The notes: a model not told the origin generated them from the letters alone. 64,000 bases of DNA from Chitinophagales bacterium (GCA_013297995.1 JAAFJB010000002.1:1-64000), one strand, 5' to 3'; shown: positions 25,744 to 36,154, counted from the stretch's first letter. Numbers and translations are program-made.

Positions 25744-26649
25744 CTAAAGCTGAAGTATCGGAATTATTTGATTGTAAATGGTTTCACTTATAAATGCTAT
25801 TTTCTTAAGATCACTTAATTCCTTAAATAGTCCGTACTGATTGCGATAATTTACAATTGCATAAGCAATATCACTAGAAATACCCCTCTCTTTTAATGCC
25901 TTTGCAGTGGCAAAATTAATGCTTAATTTAATGGTTGCATTTTTAGTTTCAAGGCTATTAAGTGTAAGTAGTGGTAACAATATTTGAAATACAGAATCTT
26001 TTATACCATAGGTACTCCTCACTTGTTCAATACTGGTAAAGCCACCTAGTTTCTCTCTAAACTTTACAATTCTAGCTGCCAATATCGCACCAATACCTGG
26101 CAGCATTTCCCATTCAGCAATGGTGGCAGTATTAACATCAATAGTAGGTAGTGATTGAATGGACACTTTGGAACCAGGCTTAAGTTTACTGTAATGAGGA
26201 TATGGTTCTGGTTCTGCCCTTTTTGGCTTTGAAATTCGTATAAAAGGAATAAGCCTATCTGCAGTTGCTTTTGGCAATCCCCATATTTTTCTAAGATCCT
26301 CCGCCACTTTAAATTTCCCCCCTTTTATTCTATAATTGAATATAGTTTGAATAGTTTTTTGCCTTAGTCCCAATGCCTGCCATTCTTTCTCACTGATAAT
26401 ATTGGGATCAAAGTAAAAATAATGCGTATTGGTGACTAAAATGTCCCTCCCTCCTTCTCTATCAATTGCATTTGATTGGACAGGCACCTGAAATAGTTTC
26501 AGCAGAGCGGAATCGGGTTTTACGGGATCATACACAGCATGATAATACTGGGGCATTAATAAAAATGCAATGATTAATGCTACTAAAACTAAAACCCCAA
26601 CTCGTTCTTTTCGCGTAAAGCGGAAATATTCATTAAACCATTTTTTCAT
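25744..26649 (-). CDS. Membrane-anchored helix-hairpin-helix protein
   Basis: A 301-residue protein with one N-terminal transmembrane helix (VGVLVLVALIIAFLLM) followed by several ComEA-like helix-hairpin-helix repeats. The clearest, around residues 185-235, reads IDVNTATIAEWEMLPGIGAILAARIVKFR. A second copy follows, and a third near the C-terminus (INFATAKALKERGISSDIAYAIVNYR). HhH repeats bind DNA non-specifically, as in competence protein ComEA, but the role of these anchored proteins in Bacteroidota is not settled. The ATG at 26649 (MKKWFNEYFRFT) was chosen because longer starts would overlap the neighbouring hydrolase gene. Confidence 0.82.
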   Translation of the reverse strand: MKKWFNEYFRFTRKERVGVLVLVALIIAFLLMPQYYHAVYDPVKPDSALLKLFQVPVQSNAIDREGGRDILVTNTHYFYFDPNIISEKEWQALGLRQKTIQTIFNYRIKGGKFKVAEDLRKIWGLPKATADRLIPFIRISKPKRAEPEPYPHYSKLKPGSKVSIQSLPTIDVNTATIAEWEMLPGIGAILAARIVKFREKLGGFTSIEQVRSTYGIKDSVFQILLPLLTLNSLETKNATIKLSINFATAKALKERGISSDIAYAIVNYRNQYGLFKELSDLKKIAFISETIYNQIIPILQL

Positions 26650-26671
26650 TTCCTTATTCTTTGATAAGGAA

Positions 26672-27448
26672 CTACAAACTAAGGGAGAGCCCATCATAAG
26701 CGAGTTGAATATGCGAAGGAAGTTCGCAATTCACTTCGGCGTGTTTACCCATTTGGTGACTGATATGGGTAAAATATACTTTGGGCACTTGGCTTGCCAC
26801 AGCAATTTCCAATGCTTCTTGCAAGGTAAAATGTGATGCATGCTTTTCTTTTCTGAGCGCGTTTAGTACCAATACAGATGACCCTTTTATTTTCTCCAAT
26901 TCAATATCTTCTATTTGATTTGCATCTGTTATATAGGTAAAATTGCCCATCCTAAAGCCAAGTACTGGCATTTTATGGTGTAGTACTTCAATGGGAATAA
27001 TGGGTATATCTCCAATGATAAAAGGAGTTGAATGGATGGTATTCAATTGCAGATCTGGCACGCCAGGATATTTGCTATCGGAAAATGCATAATAATAATC
27101 TCTTCTAATGGCTTCTTCGGTTAATGAATTGGCATAGATCTGCATGGCTTTTTTTGAAAAAAAATTAAATGCACGAATATCATCTAGCCCCGCCATATGA
27201 TCTTTATGGGGATGCGTAAATATCACTGCATCTAAGTGTTTGGTCTGGGTACGAAGCATTTGATAGCGAAAATCGGGGGTGGTATCTATCACAATGCTGG
27301 TGTTGGGCGATTGAACCAATACGCTGCTTCGTAATCTTTTGTCGCGCAAATCATCTGACACACATACAGCACAATCGCAACCAATCATTGGAATACCAGT
27401 GCTGGTTCCAGTACCTAAAAATTGTATTTTTAAAGGAGGCATATTCAC
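26672..27448 (-). CDS. Metallo-beta-lactamase-fold hydrolase (PhnP/RNase Z-like)
   Basis: A 258-residue MBL-fold hydrolase. The metal-binding motif is FTHPHKDHMAGLDD (HxHxDH). An N-terminal FLGTGTSTGIPMIGCDCAVC segment resembles PhnP-type phosphodiesterases and Bacteroidota lipoate/octanoate-linked MBL proteins. Further metal ligands lie in TPDF, VLHHKMPV and FTHISHQMG. The natural substrate is unclear; a phosphodiester is likely. It is probably co-transcribed with the HhH gene 22 bp downstream. Confidence 0.87.
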   Translation of the reverse strand: MNMPPLKIQFLGTGTSTGIPMIGCDCAVCVSDDLRDKRLRSSVLVQSPNTSIVIDTTPDFRYQMLRTQTKHLDAVIFTHPHKDHMAGLDDIRAFNFFSKKAMQIYANSLTEEAIRRDYYYAFSDSKYPGVPDLQLNTIHSTPFIIGDIPIIPIEVLHHKMPVLGFRMGNFTYITDANQIEDIELEKIKGSSVLVLNALRKEKHASHFTLQEALEIAVASQVPKVYFTHISHQMGKHAEVNCELPSHIQLAYDGLSLSL

Positions 27449-27501
27449 CCAATAAAATTAAGTGAATTAGTGGGTAATACAACAGGTATATACCGCAATT
27501 A

Positions 27502-27774
27502 TTAGGCTTCCGCAACTGATTTTTTCACCACCGATTCGTAAAGTTTTTGTGATTCCAATGTAAGTTTATCATATTGTATGGTTAATTGGGGTATAATCTC
27601 CATTAAGGTATTAATGCGTCCTTCTGTATTTAAAAATTTGTTCAATACCACTACACTTCGGGCTTCTAGCAAGCACCAGCCACTTTGAAAAGTACCCCGC
27701 TCATAGCGAACTACATATCCAGATTCTCCCAGAACATCTTCCAACTTATCTACTGTAGTTTGTGTATATTTCAT
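27502..27774 (-). CDS. Conserved small hypothetical protein
   Basis: A 90-residue soluble protein, mixed in the N-terminal half (GYVVRYERGTFQSGWCLLEARSVVVLNKFL) and helical at the C-terminus. The pattern GTFQSGWCLLE followed by NKFLNTEGRINTL looks like a conserved Bacteroidota family of unknown function. It has its own -7 element upstream. No enzymatic motif is seen. Confidence 0.7.
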   Translation of the reverse strand: MKYTQTTVDKLEDVLGESGYVVRYERGTFQSGWCLLEARSVVVLNKFLNTEGRINTLMEIIPQLTIQYDKLTLESQKLYESVVKKSVAEA

Positions 27775-27810
27775 GTTTTTATTTTAATTGCATGCATGGA
27801 TATGCTGTTA

Positions 27811-27818
27811 CAAAAATA
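27811..27818 (-). promoter_or_regulatory. -7 element for the 90-residue gene
   Basis: On the minus strand TATTTTTG matches TAnnTTTG, about 36 bp upstream of the ATG at 27774. Confidence 0.45.
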
Positions 27819-27892
27819 ACTTCAGCAAGCCACTGATGGTGCTTGATTTATCCACAAAGTGAGCCACGGTCTACCGTCTACAGCCTATCCCA

Positions 27893-29449
27893 CTACTTAC
27901 ACTCCATCTTAATCAACGGAACAATCATTTCTTCGAGACTGATACCACCATGTTGAAAACTATTTCGGTAATAGTTAACATAATGATTGTAATTATTAGG
28001 ATAACAAAGAAACCCATCTTCTCGGGCAAAAATAAAAGAAGAGTTAATAGTAGGTACGGGTAGTCCCGCTTTTAACGGATCTTTAAATGCAAGCAAATCT
28101 CGCTCTTCATAATTCAGGTTACGCCCATGTTTATAGCGCAAATTGGCGGTGGTTTGTTTGTCTCCAATTACTTTATGCGGTGTTTTAACGCGCACACTTC
28201 CATGATCGGTTGCTAAAATAATTCTGATTTTTTTACCTGCAATTTTTTTTAATGCTTGGTGGAGGGGGCTGTGTTCGAACCAACTTTTTGTGAGACTTCT
28301 ATAGCTGGCTTCATCACTAGCCAGTTCTTTCAATACTTCCATTTCGGTACGGGCGTGACTGAGCATGTCTACAAAATTATATACAATAATATTCAAGTCG
28401 TTGCCCATTAAGTTGTGAATATTATTCATCAGGTATTGACCATCTTGGTGATTCACTATTTTATGGTAACTATGTTTCACGGGTTCTTTTTTCAATCGCT
28501 TTAGCTGTGCCATCAAAAAATCTTCTTCAAACAAATTCTTACCCCCTTCTTCTTCATCATTCTTCCATTGTTGAGGGAATTTTTTTTCAATTTCTGCTGG
28601 CATCATTCCTGCGAATATGGCGTTGCGACAGTATTGGGTAGCAGTAGGAAGAATGGAATAAAAAGCATCTTCTTCCAATATTCTAAAACTTTCTGAAAAA
28701 ATAGGCTGAATGGCTTTCCATTGATCGTAGCGAAGATTGTCAATTAAAATAAAAAACAATGGAATGTCTTTTTCTAAGTGGGGCAGAACTTTAAACTGCA
28801 TCAACTGGTGACTCATAATGGGTGCGTCAGCACTTGCTGATCTCACCCATTCTTCATAGTTTCTGCTGATAAATTTTCCGAAAGCAGCATTGGCTTCTTT
28901 TTTCTGATTGCTCAAAATTTCGCGCATTTCAGGGCTATCGCTTTTTTCCATTTCCAGTTCCCAGTAAACCAATTTTTTATATAGTTCCACCCACTCACGA
29001 TGATCGGGATTTCCAGACAATGCTATGAATAACTCACTGAATTGCTGTTGATAAGAAGTGGTGGTTTTTTCAGCAACGAGTCGTTTATTGTCAATGATTT
29101 TTTTCAAGCTCAACAAAACCTGATTGGGATTTACGGGCTTAATTAAATAATCGGCAATCTGACTACCAATGGCTTCATCCATCAGGTTCTCTGTTTCATT
29201 TTTGGTGATTAAAACAATGGGCAATTGTTGTTGCAAGGCTTTCATACGCGTAAGTGTTTCTAAGCCCGTGATGCCCGGCATGGTTTCATCCATTAATACC
29301 ACATCAATTTGATTGTTTTGAATGAAATCAATGGCATCAAATCCATTGGTAAGGGTGTGAACCCGATAGCCCTTTCCTTCCAAAAAAATCTTCTGCGATT
29401 GCAGACTTTCAATTTCATCATCCACCCAAAGTATAGTAGCAATAGACAT
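27893..29449 (-). CDS. porX: PorX-type response regulator with PglZ domain
   Basis: A 518-residue protein: receiver domain (1-120) with D10, D11 and phosphoacceptor D54 (VVLMDETMPG), a helical linker, then a PglZ domain of the alkaline phosphatase superfamily (about 220-518) with FILIDNLRYDQWKA and ATDHGSVRV. PorX partners the PorY kinase to control type IX secretion genes in Porphyromonas and relatives. The PglZ domain of PorX is reported to be a phosphodiesterase. The gene is a clue that the organism has type IX secretion. The ATG at 29449 places the receiver fold at residue 3; the longer frame adds 11 unlikely residues. Confidence 0.92.
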   Translation of the reverse strand: MSIATILWVDDEIESLQSQKIFLEGKGYRVHTLTNGFDAIDFIQNNQIDVVLMDETMPGITGLETLTRMKALQQQLPIVLITKNETENLMDEAIGSQIADYLIKPVNPNQVLLSLKKIIDNKRLVAEKTTTSYQQQFSELFIALSGNPDHREWVELYKKLVYWELEMEKSDSPEMREILSNQKKEANAAFGKFISRNYEEWVRSASADAPIMSHQLMQFKVLPHLEKDIPLFFILIDNLRYDQWKAIQPIFSESFRILEEDAFYSILPTATQYCRNAIFAGMMPAEIEKKFPQQWKNDEEEGGKNLFEEDFLMAQLKRLKKEPVKHSYHKIVNHQDGQYLMNNIHNLMGNDLNIIVYNFVDMLSHARTEMEVLKELASDEASYRSLTKSWFEHSPLHQALKKIAGKKIRIILATDHGSVRVKTPHKVIGDKQTTANLRYKHGRNLNYEERDLLAFKDPLKAGLPVPTINSSFIFAREDGFLCYPNNYNHYVNYYRNSFQHGGISLEEMIVPLIKMECK

Positions 29450-29623
29450 AATAGTGAATTTGTTGTGTACAGAAAACGCCAAAGTGTCTGTAAACCTATC
29501 TAAAATTAATTGAAATAAAAATTTATTTGAATTAGAGGAAATAGCATAGGCAGAAGCATCTTAAAGCTTGTAAAAACAACCCTTTATAAAACAAAAATGC
29601 GAACGCCCTACCATCTATTCCCT

Positions 29624-29631
29624 TACCTTTG
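29624..29631 (+). promoter_or_regulatory. -7 element for the HD-domain gene
   Basis: TACCTTTG matches TAnnTTTG, 40 bp upstream of the ATG at 29672. It would drive the HD hydrolase and perhaps the lpx genes. Confidence 0.5.
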
Positions 29632-29671
29632 CAAACAGCAAAATTGGCTGATTTACTAATTCATCCACAGT

Positions 29672-30886
29672 ATGTTGGCTACTAGAAGAAAAATTATCAA
29701 TGACCCGGTTTATGGTTTTATTACCATTCAACATCCATTGATTTTCTCCATCATAGAACATCCCTATTACCAGCGCCTTCGCCGCATTCAGCAAATGGCT
29801 ATGGCGCAACTGGTTTATCCGGGTGCCGTTCATACCCGATTACACCATTCACTGGGGGCTTATCATTTAATGGGCAATGCGGTAAATGAACTCAGGAACA
29901 AAGGTTTTGATATCAGCGAGGAAGAAGAAATTGCCGTTAAAGCCGCCATCTTACTGCATGATATTGGTCACGGCCCTTTCTCGCATGCTCTAGAGCAAAT
30001 ATTAATTCCCAATATAGGGCATGAACAATTATCACTTCAGATTATGGAAGTGATGAATAACAACTTCAAAGGCGCTTTAGATCTGTGCATCCAAATTTTT
30101 ACCAACCAATACTACAAACCTTTTTTACACCAACTTATCAGCGGTCAACTTGATGTAGATAGAATGGATTACCTAAGCAGGGATAGTTTTTTTTCTGGCG
30201 TAAGTGAAGGAGTAATTGGATACGACCGGATTTTAAAAATGCTTACCATTAGCGAGGGGCAATTAATGGTAGAAGAAAAAGGCATTTATAGTGTAGAAAA
30301 ATTCTTAGTCGCCAGGCGGCAAATGTACTGGCAAGTGTATCTGCATAAAACGGTACTATCGGCCGAAAAAATGCTGGTAAAAATAATGGAGCGGGTGAGA
30401 TTTATGTATCCATCCCATGGGGAGACGCTGAATACAGGCTCTCAAATTGATTATTTTTTAGGATTGTACAATGGAATAATGGATGAAGTAAATTTGGCTA
30501 AATTTTGTCTACTCGATGATATTGATGTAATCAGTGCCATAAAAAAGTGGCGTTTTCACAGCGATAAAATATTGGCTCTACTTTGCACGCGTTTTTTAAA
30601 CCGCTCTCTGTACAAATCGAGAATTCAGGCTGAACCTTTTGAGCCTGCTTTCATAAAAGCTAAAGAACAGGAAGTGATGGATGCGTTTGGTATTGATAAA
30701 GCAGATATATCCTACCTCTGCTTTACAGGCATTGCCACCAACACCACCTACCAGAGTAAGGAAGAAAAAATAAATATCTTATACAAAGATGGAACGGTAA
30801 AAGATATAACTGAAGTAGACAATACGATGATTCAGCAGAATCTTTCTTCTACAGTAAAAAAATTCTACATTTGTTCGTTAACCTAA
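29672..30886 (+). CDS. HD-domain phosphohydrolase
   Basis: A 404-residue HD-superfamily hydrolase related to dGTPase/YdhJ-like proteins. Motifs: H of HTRLHHSLGAYHL, the HD pair in ILLHDIGHGPFSHALE, and the distal Asp in QLDVDRMDYLSRD. Members act on (d)NTPs or related phosphates; the substrate here is unknown. It directly precedes lpxD by 9 bp. Confidence 0.9.
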   Translation: MLATRRKIINDPVYGFITIQHPLIFSIIEHPYYQRLRRIQQMAMAQLVYPGAVHTRLHHSLGAYHLMGNAVNELRNKGFDISEEEEIAVKAAILLHDIGHGPFSHALEQILIPNIGHEQLSLQIMEVMNNNFKGALDLCIQIFTNQYYKPFLHQLISGQLDVDRMDYLSRDSFFSGVSEGVIGYDRILKMLTISEGQLMVEEKGIYSVEKFLVARRQMYWQVYLHKTVLSAEKMLVKIMERVRFMYPSHGETLNTGSQIDYFLGLYNGIMDEVNLAKFCLLDDIDVISAIKKWRFHSDKILALLCTRFLNRSLYKSRIQAEPFEPAFIKAKEQEVMDAFGIDKADISYLCFTGIATNTTYQSKEEKINILYKDGTVKDITEVDNTMIQQNLSSTVKKFYICSLT

Positions 30887-30895
30887 ATAGCTAAT

Positions 30896-31948
30896 ATGCA
30901 ATTTACTGCCCCACAAATTGCCCTGATGCTTCAGGGAAAAATAGAAGGAGATGCTACTGCAGTGGTACAATCATTTGGCAAAATTGAAGAGGCGGTTGCT
31001 GGCCAGTTGTCTTTTCTTGCTAATCCTAAATACGAAGAATATTTATATACTACCCATGCAACGATTGTTATTGTTCAAGATACATTGCAATTAACAGCGG
31101 CTGTTACCACTACATTAATTCGGGTTACAGATCCTTATGCTGCTTTTGCGATGTTGATGACCAAATACCAAGAGCTATCTGCCCCCCAACTTTCTGGCAT
31201 TGAACAACCCTGCTATATTGCACCCAGTGCCATTATTGGTCACAATGTTTATATAGGCGCATTTGCCTATATAGGTGATGGGGCTGTAATTGGCGATGGT
31301 AGCAAAATATATCCCAGTGCAATCATTGGTAATCAGGTAAAAATTGGCAACAATACTACCATTCACGCTGGTGTTAAAATTTATGCAGATTGCATTATTG
31401 GTAACCAAGTAATTATTCATGCAGGTGCAGTATTAGGAAGTGATGGATTTGGATTTGCTCCCCTTGCGGATGGTTCTTATAATAAGGTTCCCCAATTAGG
31501 CAATGTGGTAGTAAACGATTGGGTAGAAATAGGCGCCAATACCACCATCGACCGGGCTACTATGGGCTCTACCATTATTCAGAATGGGGTAAAGCTTGAT
31601 AACCTAGTTCAGATTGCCCACAATGTAAATATTGGTATCAATACAGTTATTGCAGCCCAAACAGGCGTTAGCGGTAGTTCTAAAATAGGTAAGAATGTAC
31701 AGATTGGGGGACAAGCAGGCGTAGCGGGACATATTTCCATTGCCGACGGTTCTAAAATAAATGGGAAAAGTGGCGTTACAAAAACCATTAAAGAACCCAA
31801 CAAATCTTTTAATGGAAATCCAGCTTTTGATTTTTCAGCTTCCATGCGCGTTCACGCCATGAGCAGAAACTTACCCGATCTTGAAAAAAGAGTGAAAGAA
31901 TTGGAAAAAATGGTGCAAGAACTCCTTTCTAAACGGGTTAATAGCTAA
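30896..31948 (+). CDS. lpxD: UDP-3-O-acylglucosamine N-acyltransferase
   Basis: A 350-residue LpxD that adds the amide-linked 3-hydroxyacyl chain in lipid A synthesis. The N-terminal uridine-binding domain (about 1-105) is followed by a left-handed beta helix of hexapeptide repeats (about 108-310). The active-site histidine region IAHNVNIG and the substrate loop GSDGFGFAP are conserved. A C-terminal helix ([19 protein letters not shown]) supports the trimer. It is the first enzyme gene of the lpxD, lpxC-fabZ, lpxA block. Confidence 0.95.
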   Translation: MQFTAPQIALMLQGKIEGDATAVVQSFGKIEEAVAGQLSFLANPKYEEYLYTTHATIVIVQDTLQLTAAVTTTLIRVTDPYAAFAMLMTKYQELSAPQLSGIEQPCYIAPSAIIGHNVYIGAFAYIGDGAVIGDGSKIYPSAIIGNQVKIGNNTTIHAGVKIYADCIIGNQVIIHAGAVLGSDGFGFAPLADGSYNKVPQLGNVVVNDWVEIGANTTIDRATMGSTIIQNGVKLDNLVQIAHNVNIGINTVIAAQTGVSGSSKIGKNVQIGGQAGVAGHISIADGSKINGKSGVTKTIKEPNKSFNGNPAFDFSASMRVHAMSRNLPDLEKRVKELEKMVQELLSKRVNS

Positions 31949-31999
31949 AATCATCCATAAACCAAGGCTAAGGCTTATTTTCGCACAATTATTTAATAT

Positions 32000-32038
32000 A
32001 CAGGTATATTCAACAAGCCCTTTAGCTTGAATACCTGT
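32000..32038 (+). promoter_or_regulatory. Long hairpin before lpxC-fabZ
   Basis: ACAGGTAT with TTCAA on the left pairs with TTGAATACCTGT on the right, with a 2-base bulge, and an inner CAAG/CTTG extends it. The hairpin ends 16 bases before the ATG at 32055. There is no T-run after it, so a terminator is unlikely. Confidence 0.45.
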
Positions 32039-32054
32039 TAAAACAGCGCGGAAT

Positions 32055-33467
32055 ATGGATACGAATTTTAACCCCGACAAACAACACACCCTTCAGCAGC
32101 AAATTAATATCAGTGGTACCGGTTTGCATACTGGCGTTTTGGTTGATATGGTTTTAAAGCCCGCCAATCCAGGCTTCGGCATGCAGTTTCAAAGAACTGA
32201 TCTGCCCAACCAACCTATTATAAAAGCTGATTGTGATCTGGTAACCGATACCAGCCGCGGTACAACCCTACAAGTGGGTGATGCCAAAGTAAGTACCGTG
32301 GAACACGTACTGGCTGCATTGGTTGGTATGGGTGTAGATAATGTGTTGATTGAAGTAAACGGCCCCGAAATTCCCATCATGGATGGTAGTTCTACCCCTT
32401 TTATTCTATTAATTGAACAAGCGGGTATACTGGAACAAGACGCTACCAAAGTTTGGTACAGTTTGGATGAAAATATTTATCATTACGATGATGAAAAAAG
32501 AGTAGAAATGGTAGCTCTTCCAGCAATGGACTATCAAATTACTACGTTGATTGACTTTAACAGTCCCGTTTTAGGCACCCAACATGCTGGTTTAAAAACC
32601 ATTAAAGACTTTAAAACTGAAATAGCCCCTTGTCGTACTTTTTGTTTTTTGCATGAATTGGAAATGTTGCTGGATAATGACCTGATAAAAGGCGGGGATA
32701 TTAATAACGCTATAGTAGTAGTTGATAAGCCTGTTACTGACAAGGAGATGACTCGATTGGCCAAAGTGTTTAAGCGCGATAAAATTGAGGTTAAGAGTGA
32801 AGGCTACCTCAACAACCTAGAACTGCGTTTCCCCAATGAGCCAGCCCGGCATAAACTGTTGGATGTAATTGGGGATTTAGCCCTGATTGGCTATCCTATT
32901 AAAGCACGCATTATTGCCAATAGACCAGGCCATAGCTCTAATGTAGCATTTGCTAAGAAAATAAAACAATATATCAAAAAAAATAAGCATGTAAAGGGAG
33001 TGCCATTGTACGATCCTACCATCCCACCCATTTTCACATTAGAGCAAATTGAAAAAACACTCCCGCATAGGCATCCTTTTTTATTGGTAGATAAAATTAT
33101 TGAACTTACAGACACTTATATTATTGGCATTAAAAATGTTACCTTCAATGAGTGGTTCTTCCCAGGGCATTTTCCTGGCAATCCTGTAATGCCCGGTGTT
33201 TTACAGATAGAAGCCCTAGCACAAACTGGCGGCATTTTGTGTATAAACTCAATGCCCGAAGGAAAATATGATACCTATTTTTTAAAAATTGACAATTGTA
33301 AATTCAAACAAATGGTGAGGCCTGGAGACACACTAGTATTGAAAATGGAAATTACTGGTCCTATTAGAAGGGGTATTTGCGAAATGCGCGGAACCGTTTA
33401 TGTTGGTGGAAAAGTAGCTACCGAAGCTGACCTAGTGGCTCAAGTTGTAAAACGCCCCAACTCCTAA
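32055..33467 (+). CDS. LpxC-FabZ fusion: lipid A deacetylase and hydroxyacyl-ACP dehydratase
   Basis: A 470-residue bifunctional protein. Residues 1-310 are LpxC, the zinc deacetylase committing UDP-GlcNAc to lipid [11 protein letters not shown] carries the first zinc histidine and [13 protein letters not shown] the other His and Asp. Residues about 325-470 are FabZ, with [36 protein letters not shown] and the catalytic His and Glu. Fusion of these two genes is the normal state in Bacteroidota and may balance lipid A against phospholipid synthesis, as both draw on 3-hydroxyacyl-ACP. Confidence 0.96.
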   Translation: MDTNFNPDKQHTLQQQINISGTGLHTGVLVDMVLKPANPGFGMQFQRTDLPNQPIIKADCDLVTDTSRGTTLQVGDAKVSTVEHVLAALVGMGVDNVLIEVNGPEIPIMDGSSTPFILLIEQAGILEQDATKVWYSLDENIYHYDDEKRVEMVALPAMDYQITTLIDFNSPVLGTQHAGLKTIKDFKTEIAPCRTFCFLHELEMLLDNDLIKGGDINNAIVVVDKPVTDKEMTRLAKVFKRDKIEVKSEGYLNNLELRFPNEPARHKLLDVIGDLALIGYPIKARIIANRPGHSSNVAFAKKIKQYIKKNKHVKGVPLYDPTIPPIFTLEQIEKTLPHRHPFLLVDKIIELTDTYIIGIKNVTFNEWFFPGHFPGNPVMPGVLQIEALAQTGGILCINSMPEGKYDTYFLKIDNCKFKQMVRPGDTLVLKMEITGPIRRGICEMRGTVYVGGKVATEADLVAQVVKRPNS

Positions 33468-33503
33468 TTCACCTAAACCAATCAAACAGAACAACAAGGA
33501 ATT

Positions 33504-34301
33504 ATGACACACCCATATACTTATATCGATCCAAATGCACGCGTTGCCCCCAATGTTAAGATCGATCCATTTACAGTAATTCACGGTGATGTTCATGTAG
33601 GGGAAGGCACTTGGATTGGCAGCAATGTAACCATTATGGACGGTACTAGAATTGGTAAAAACTGCCGCATTTTCCCCGGAGCTGTTCTCGGTGCTATTCC
33701 ACAGGATCTAAAATTTGTAGGTGAAAAAACTACCGTTGAAATAGGCGATCATACTACCATTCGTGAATTTGTAACCATCAACCGAGGAACAGAAGATCGA
33801 GGCAAAACCGTAATTGGCAACCATTGCTTGATTATGGCATACAGCCATATTGCGCACGATTGTATCATTGGCAATCACGTAATTATGAGCAATAGTGTAC
33901 AAGTTGCTGGTCACGTTACTATTGGCGATTGGGCCGTTGTTGGCGGCGTTAGTGCAGTGCATCAGTTTGTAAGTATTGGCCAGCATACATTTGTTGCAGG
34001 TGGTAGTCTCGTTAGCAAAGATGTGCCTCCTTATATAAAAGCAGTGCGCAACCCGCTCAGCTATGGTGGGGTAAACAGTGTGGGATTAAAAAGAAGGGGC
34101 TTCCCCTTGCAACAAATTAATCATATTCTTGATGTGTATAGAACCATCTACAGTAAAGGCTTGAACACCACACAAGCATTGGAATTTATTGAAGAGGAAT
34201 TACCCGCAACAGATGAGCGTGATGAAATTGTAACTTTTATTAGAGAAAGCGGCAGGGGCATTATTAAACGATTTACCAAGGGTGCTAACGATGATGAATA
34301 A
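33504..34301 (+). CDS. lpxA: UDP-N-acetylglucosamine acyltransferase
   Basis: A 265-residue LpxA that transfers the first O-linked 3-hydroxyacyl chain. Hexapeptide repeats form the left-handed beta helix (about 5-190), with the catalytic His in [12 protein letters not shown] and the substrate-binding [10 protein letters not shown]. The C-terminal helical domain (about 195-265) is complete. It is transcribed with lpxC-fabZ 36 bp upstream, and its stop overlaps the ABC gene. Confidence 0.95.
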   Translation: MTHPYTYIDPNARVAPNVKIDPFTVIHGDVHVGEGTWIGSNVTIMDGTRIGKNCRIFPGAVLGAIPQDLKFVGEKTTVEIGDHTTIREFVTINRGTEDRGKTVIGNHCLIMAYSHIAHDCIIGNHVIMSNSVQVAGHVTIGDWAVVGGVSAVHQFVSIGQHTFVAGGSLVSKDVPPYIKAVRNPLSYGGVNSVGLKRRGFPLQQINHILDVYRTIYSKGLNTTQALEFIEEELPATDERDEIVTFIRESGRGIIKRFTKGANDDE

Positions 34302-34932
34302 GTACTGTATTGAATTGACAGATGCAGGTAAAAGATTCAACAGAGAATGGATTTTCCGAAACCTCACTTATCAATTTGAATCGGGTAATGCATATGCTAT
34401 AATAGGCAGTAATGGATCTGGCAAAAGCACTTTGCTGCAATGCCTTTGTAGCAGTATGAATTTAAATGCAGGAACCTTGCGCTTTACCAGCACCAAGAAT
34501 AAAGTGGAGAAAAATATTTCCCCAGAAAATTGGTACAAATTCCTTGCTATTTGTACGCCTTATCTAGAAATGGTAGAAGAGATGACTGCCCAAGAATATT
34601 TGCAATTTCATCATCGGTTTAAACCCTTGATGCCATTGCATTCTTTGGAAGAAATTTTGGCGAGAGTAGGATTGTCAAAAGCCATCCACCAACAAATTCG
34701 TTATTTCAGCAGCGGAATGAAACAGCGATTAAAACTGGCACAAGCTTTTTTTTCTGATACCCCCATCTTATTACTTGATGAACCTTGTACCAACCTAGAC
34801 CAGCAAGGATTTGCATTGTACCAATCCTTAATAACAGACTTTTGCAAAGAAAAACTAGTAATCATTTGCAGCAATGAAGCAAAAGAAATTGATTGCTGTA
34901 AAGTGCATATACCAATAGGCAATTACAAATAA
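34291..34932 (+). CDS. ABC transporter ATP-binding protein
   Basis: A single ABC ATPase domain of about 213 residues. Walker [11 protein letters not shown]-loop region, a signature-like [14 protein letters not shown], Walker [13 protein letters not shown], and an atypical switch region ([10 protein letters not shown]) lacking an obvious H-loop His. No permease gene is beside it. The start overlaps the lpxA stop; the ATG at 34291 follows AAGGG by 8 bases and was preferred over the upstream GTG at 34282. Coupling to lpxA suggests an envelope-related role, which is inference. Confidence 0.85.
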   Translation: MMNKYCIELTDAGKRFNREWIFRNLTYQFESGNAYAIIGSNGSGKSTLLQCLCSSMNLNAGTLRFTSTKNKVEKNISPENWYKFLAICTPYLEMVEEMTAQEYLQFHHRFKPLMPLHSLEEILARVGLSKAIHQQIRYFSSGMKQRLKLAQAFFSDTPILLLDEPCTNLDQQGFALYQSLITDFCKEKLVIICSNEAKEIDCCKVHIPIGNYK

Positions 34933-34939
34933 ATCAGTA

Positions 34940-36154
34940 CTATCGTCTGCTGGCGATTAATAAATTTAAATCCGTATGTTTCAATCCAAATTTTTGGCTG
35001 ATATAAATATCAGTGAGCGACCCTTTAAAAAGATAAACCCCACCCCTTAAATTAAACCTATGCCATATCATTTCTTCCAATCCCCCTTCATCACTGATCT
35101 CCAAAAATAAAGGCATCAGTACATTGCTGATGGCTTGACTGGCAGTTCTTGCAAAACCACTGGGTATATTGGGAACGCAATAGTGTATCACTTCATGCTT
35201 TAAAAAAGTGGGCTCCTCATAGCTCGTGAGTTCACTGGTTTCAAAGCAACCACCTCTATCAATGGCAACATCAATAATAATACTTCCTGGGCGCATTGCC
35301 GCTACCATTTCTTCTGTAACTACCAACGGTGCCCTTCCATATTTATTACTCAATGCTCCCACCGCTACTTCACAGGTTTTTAATTGTTTGGCTAATATCC
35401 GCGGTTCTAAAACACTGGTCCATACCCGGTGACCTAAATTATTTTGAAGTTGTTTTAACCGATATACATTATTATCGAACACTTTTACCGAAGCCCCCAA
35501 TGCCAAGGCATTGCGGGTGGCACATTCACCTACTATTCCTGCCCCAATAATTACCACTTTGGTTGGAGGAATACCACTGATGCCTCCCAACAAAACACCC
35601 TTTCCAGCATTAAAACTGCTGAGGTATTGACCCGCAATGAGCATCACGGCACTACCCGCAATTTCACTCATGCTGCGCACAATTGGATAAGTACCACTTT
35701 CGTCTTTAAAATTTTCAAAACTCAAAGCGGTCACTCGCTTCTCCATCATTTTCTCAATACATTCTTTCTTTAATGCTGCGTGGTGAATGGGTGAAATAAT
35801 GGTTTGATTAAGTTGCAATAATGGCATATCCTCCTCCACTGGTGGCGCACTTTTTACCAATATGGGGCATTTAAATATTTCTGACCGATCGTACACTATT
35901 TGAGCTCCTGCTTCTGCATATTCTTTATCGGTATAGTGACTACCCTCCCCGGCATTGTGTTCCACCGTAACTTGGTTTCCATTGGCCACCAATACACCCA
36001 CCGCATCGGGTGTAAGTGCAATTCTATTTTCCTGAAAAGCAATTTCTTTGGGTATACCTATAAGTAATTTAGCACCCGGTGTTTTCACATCCAATGTTTC
36101 CTCCATTGCTTCGTACAAAAGAGAGGGACTGATACTGGGTCTGCTGCTGGCCAT
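34940..36154 (-). CDS. ald: Alanine dehydrogenase-family protein
   Basis: A 404-residue NAD-dependent enzyme of the alanine dehydrogenase/transhydrogenase alpha family, interconverting alanine and pyruvate plus ammonia. The N-terminal domain has IGIPKEIAFQENRIALTP and the Rossmann fold shows VVIIGAGIVGECATRNALALG. DVAIDRGGCFETS and HYCVPNIPS are diagnostic. The open frame extends to 36289, but it would overlap tsaE and add unlike residues, so the ATG at 36154 (MASSRPSIS) was chosen. Confidence 0.88.
   Translation of the reverse strand: MASSRPSISPSLLYEAMEETLDVKTPGAKLLIGIPKEIAFQENRIALTPDAVGVLVANGNQVTVEHNAGEGSHYTDKEYAEAGAQIVYDRSEIFKCPILVKSAPPVEEDMPLLQLNQTIISPIHHAALKKECIEKMMEKRVTALSFENFKDESGTYPIVRSMSEIAGSAVMLIAGQYLSSFNAGKGVLLGGISGIPPTKVVIIGAGIVGECATRNALALGASVKVFDNNVYRLKQLQNNLGHRVWTSVLEPRILAKQLKTCEVAVGALSNKYGRAPLVVTEEMVAAMRPGSIIIDVAIDRGGCFETSELTSYEEPTFLKHEVIHYCVPNIPSGFARTASQAISNVLMPLFLEISDEGGLEEMIWHRFNLRGGVYLFKGSLTDIYISQKFGLKHTDLNLLIASRR

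Noticed and set aside
32000..32038. Hairpin before lpxC-fabZ as a terminator
   Set aside because: No T-run follows on either strand within a useful distance, and the genes on both sides belong to one pathway.
32055..33467. lpxC-fabZ fusion as a novelty
   Set aside because: This fusion is the normal gene structure in Bacteroidota.
34282..34290. GTG start for the ABC ATPase
   Set aside because: The ATG at 34291 has a better-spaced AAGGG upstream and a smaller overlap with lpxA.
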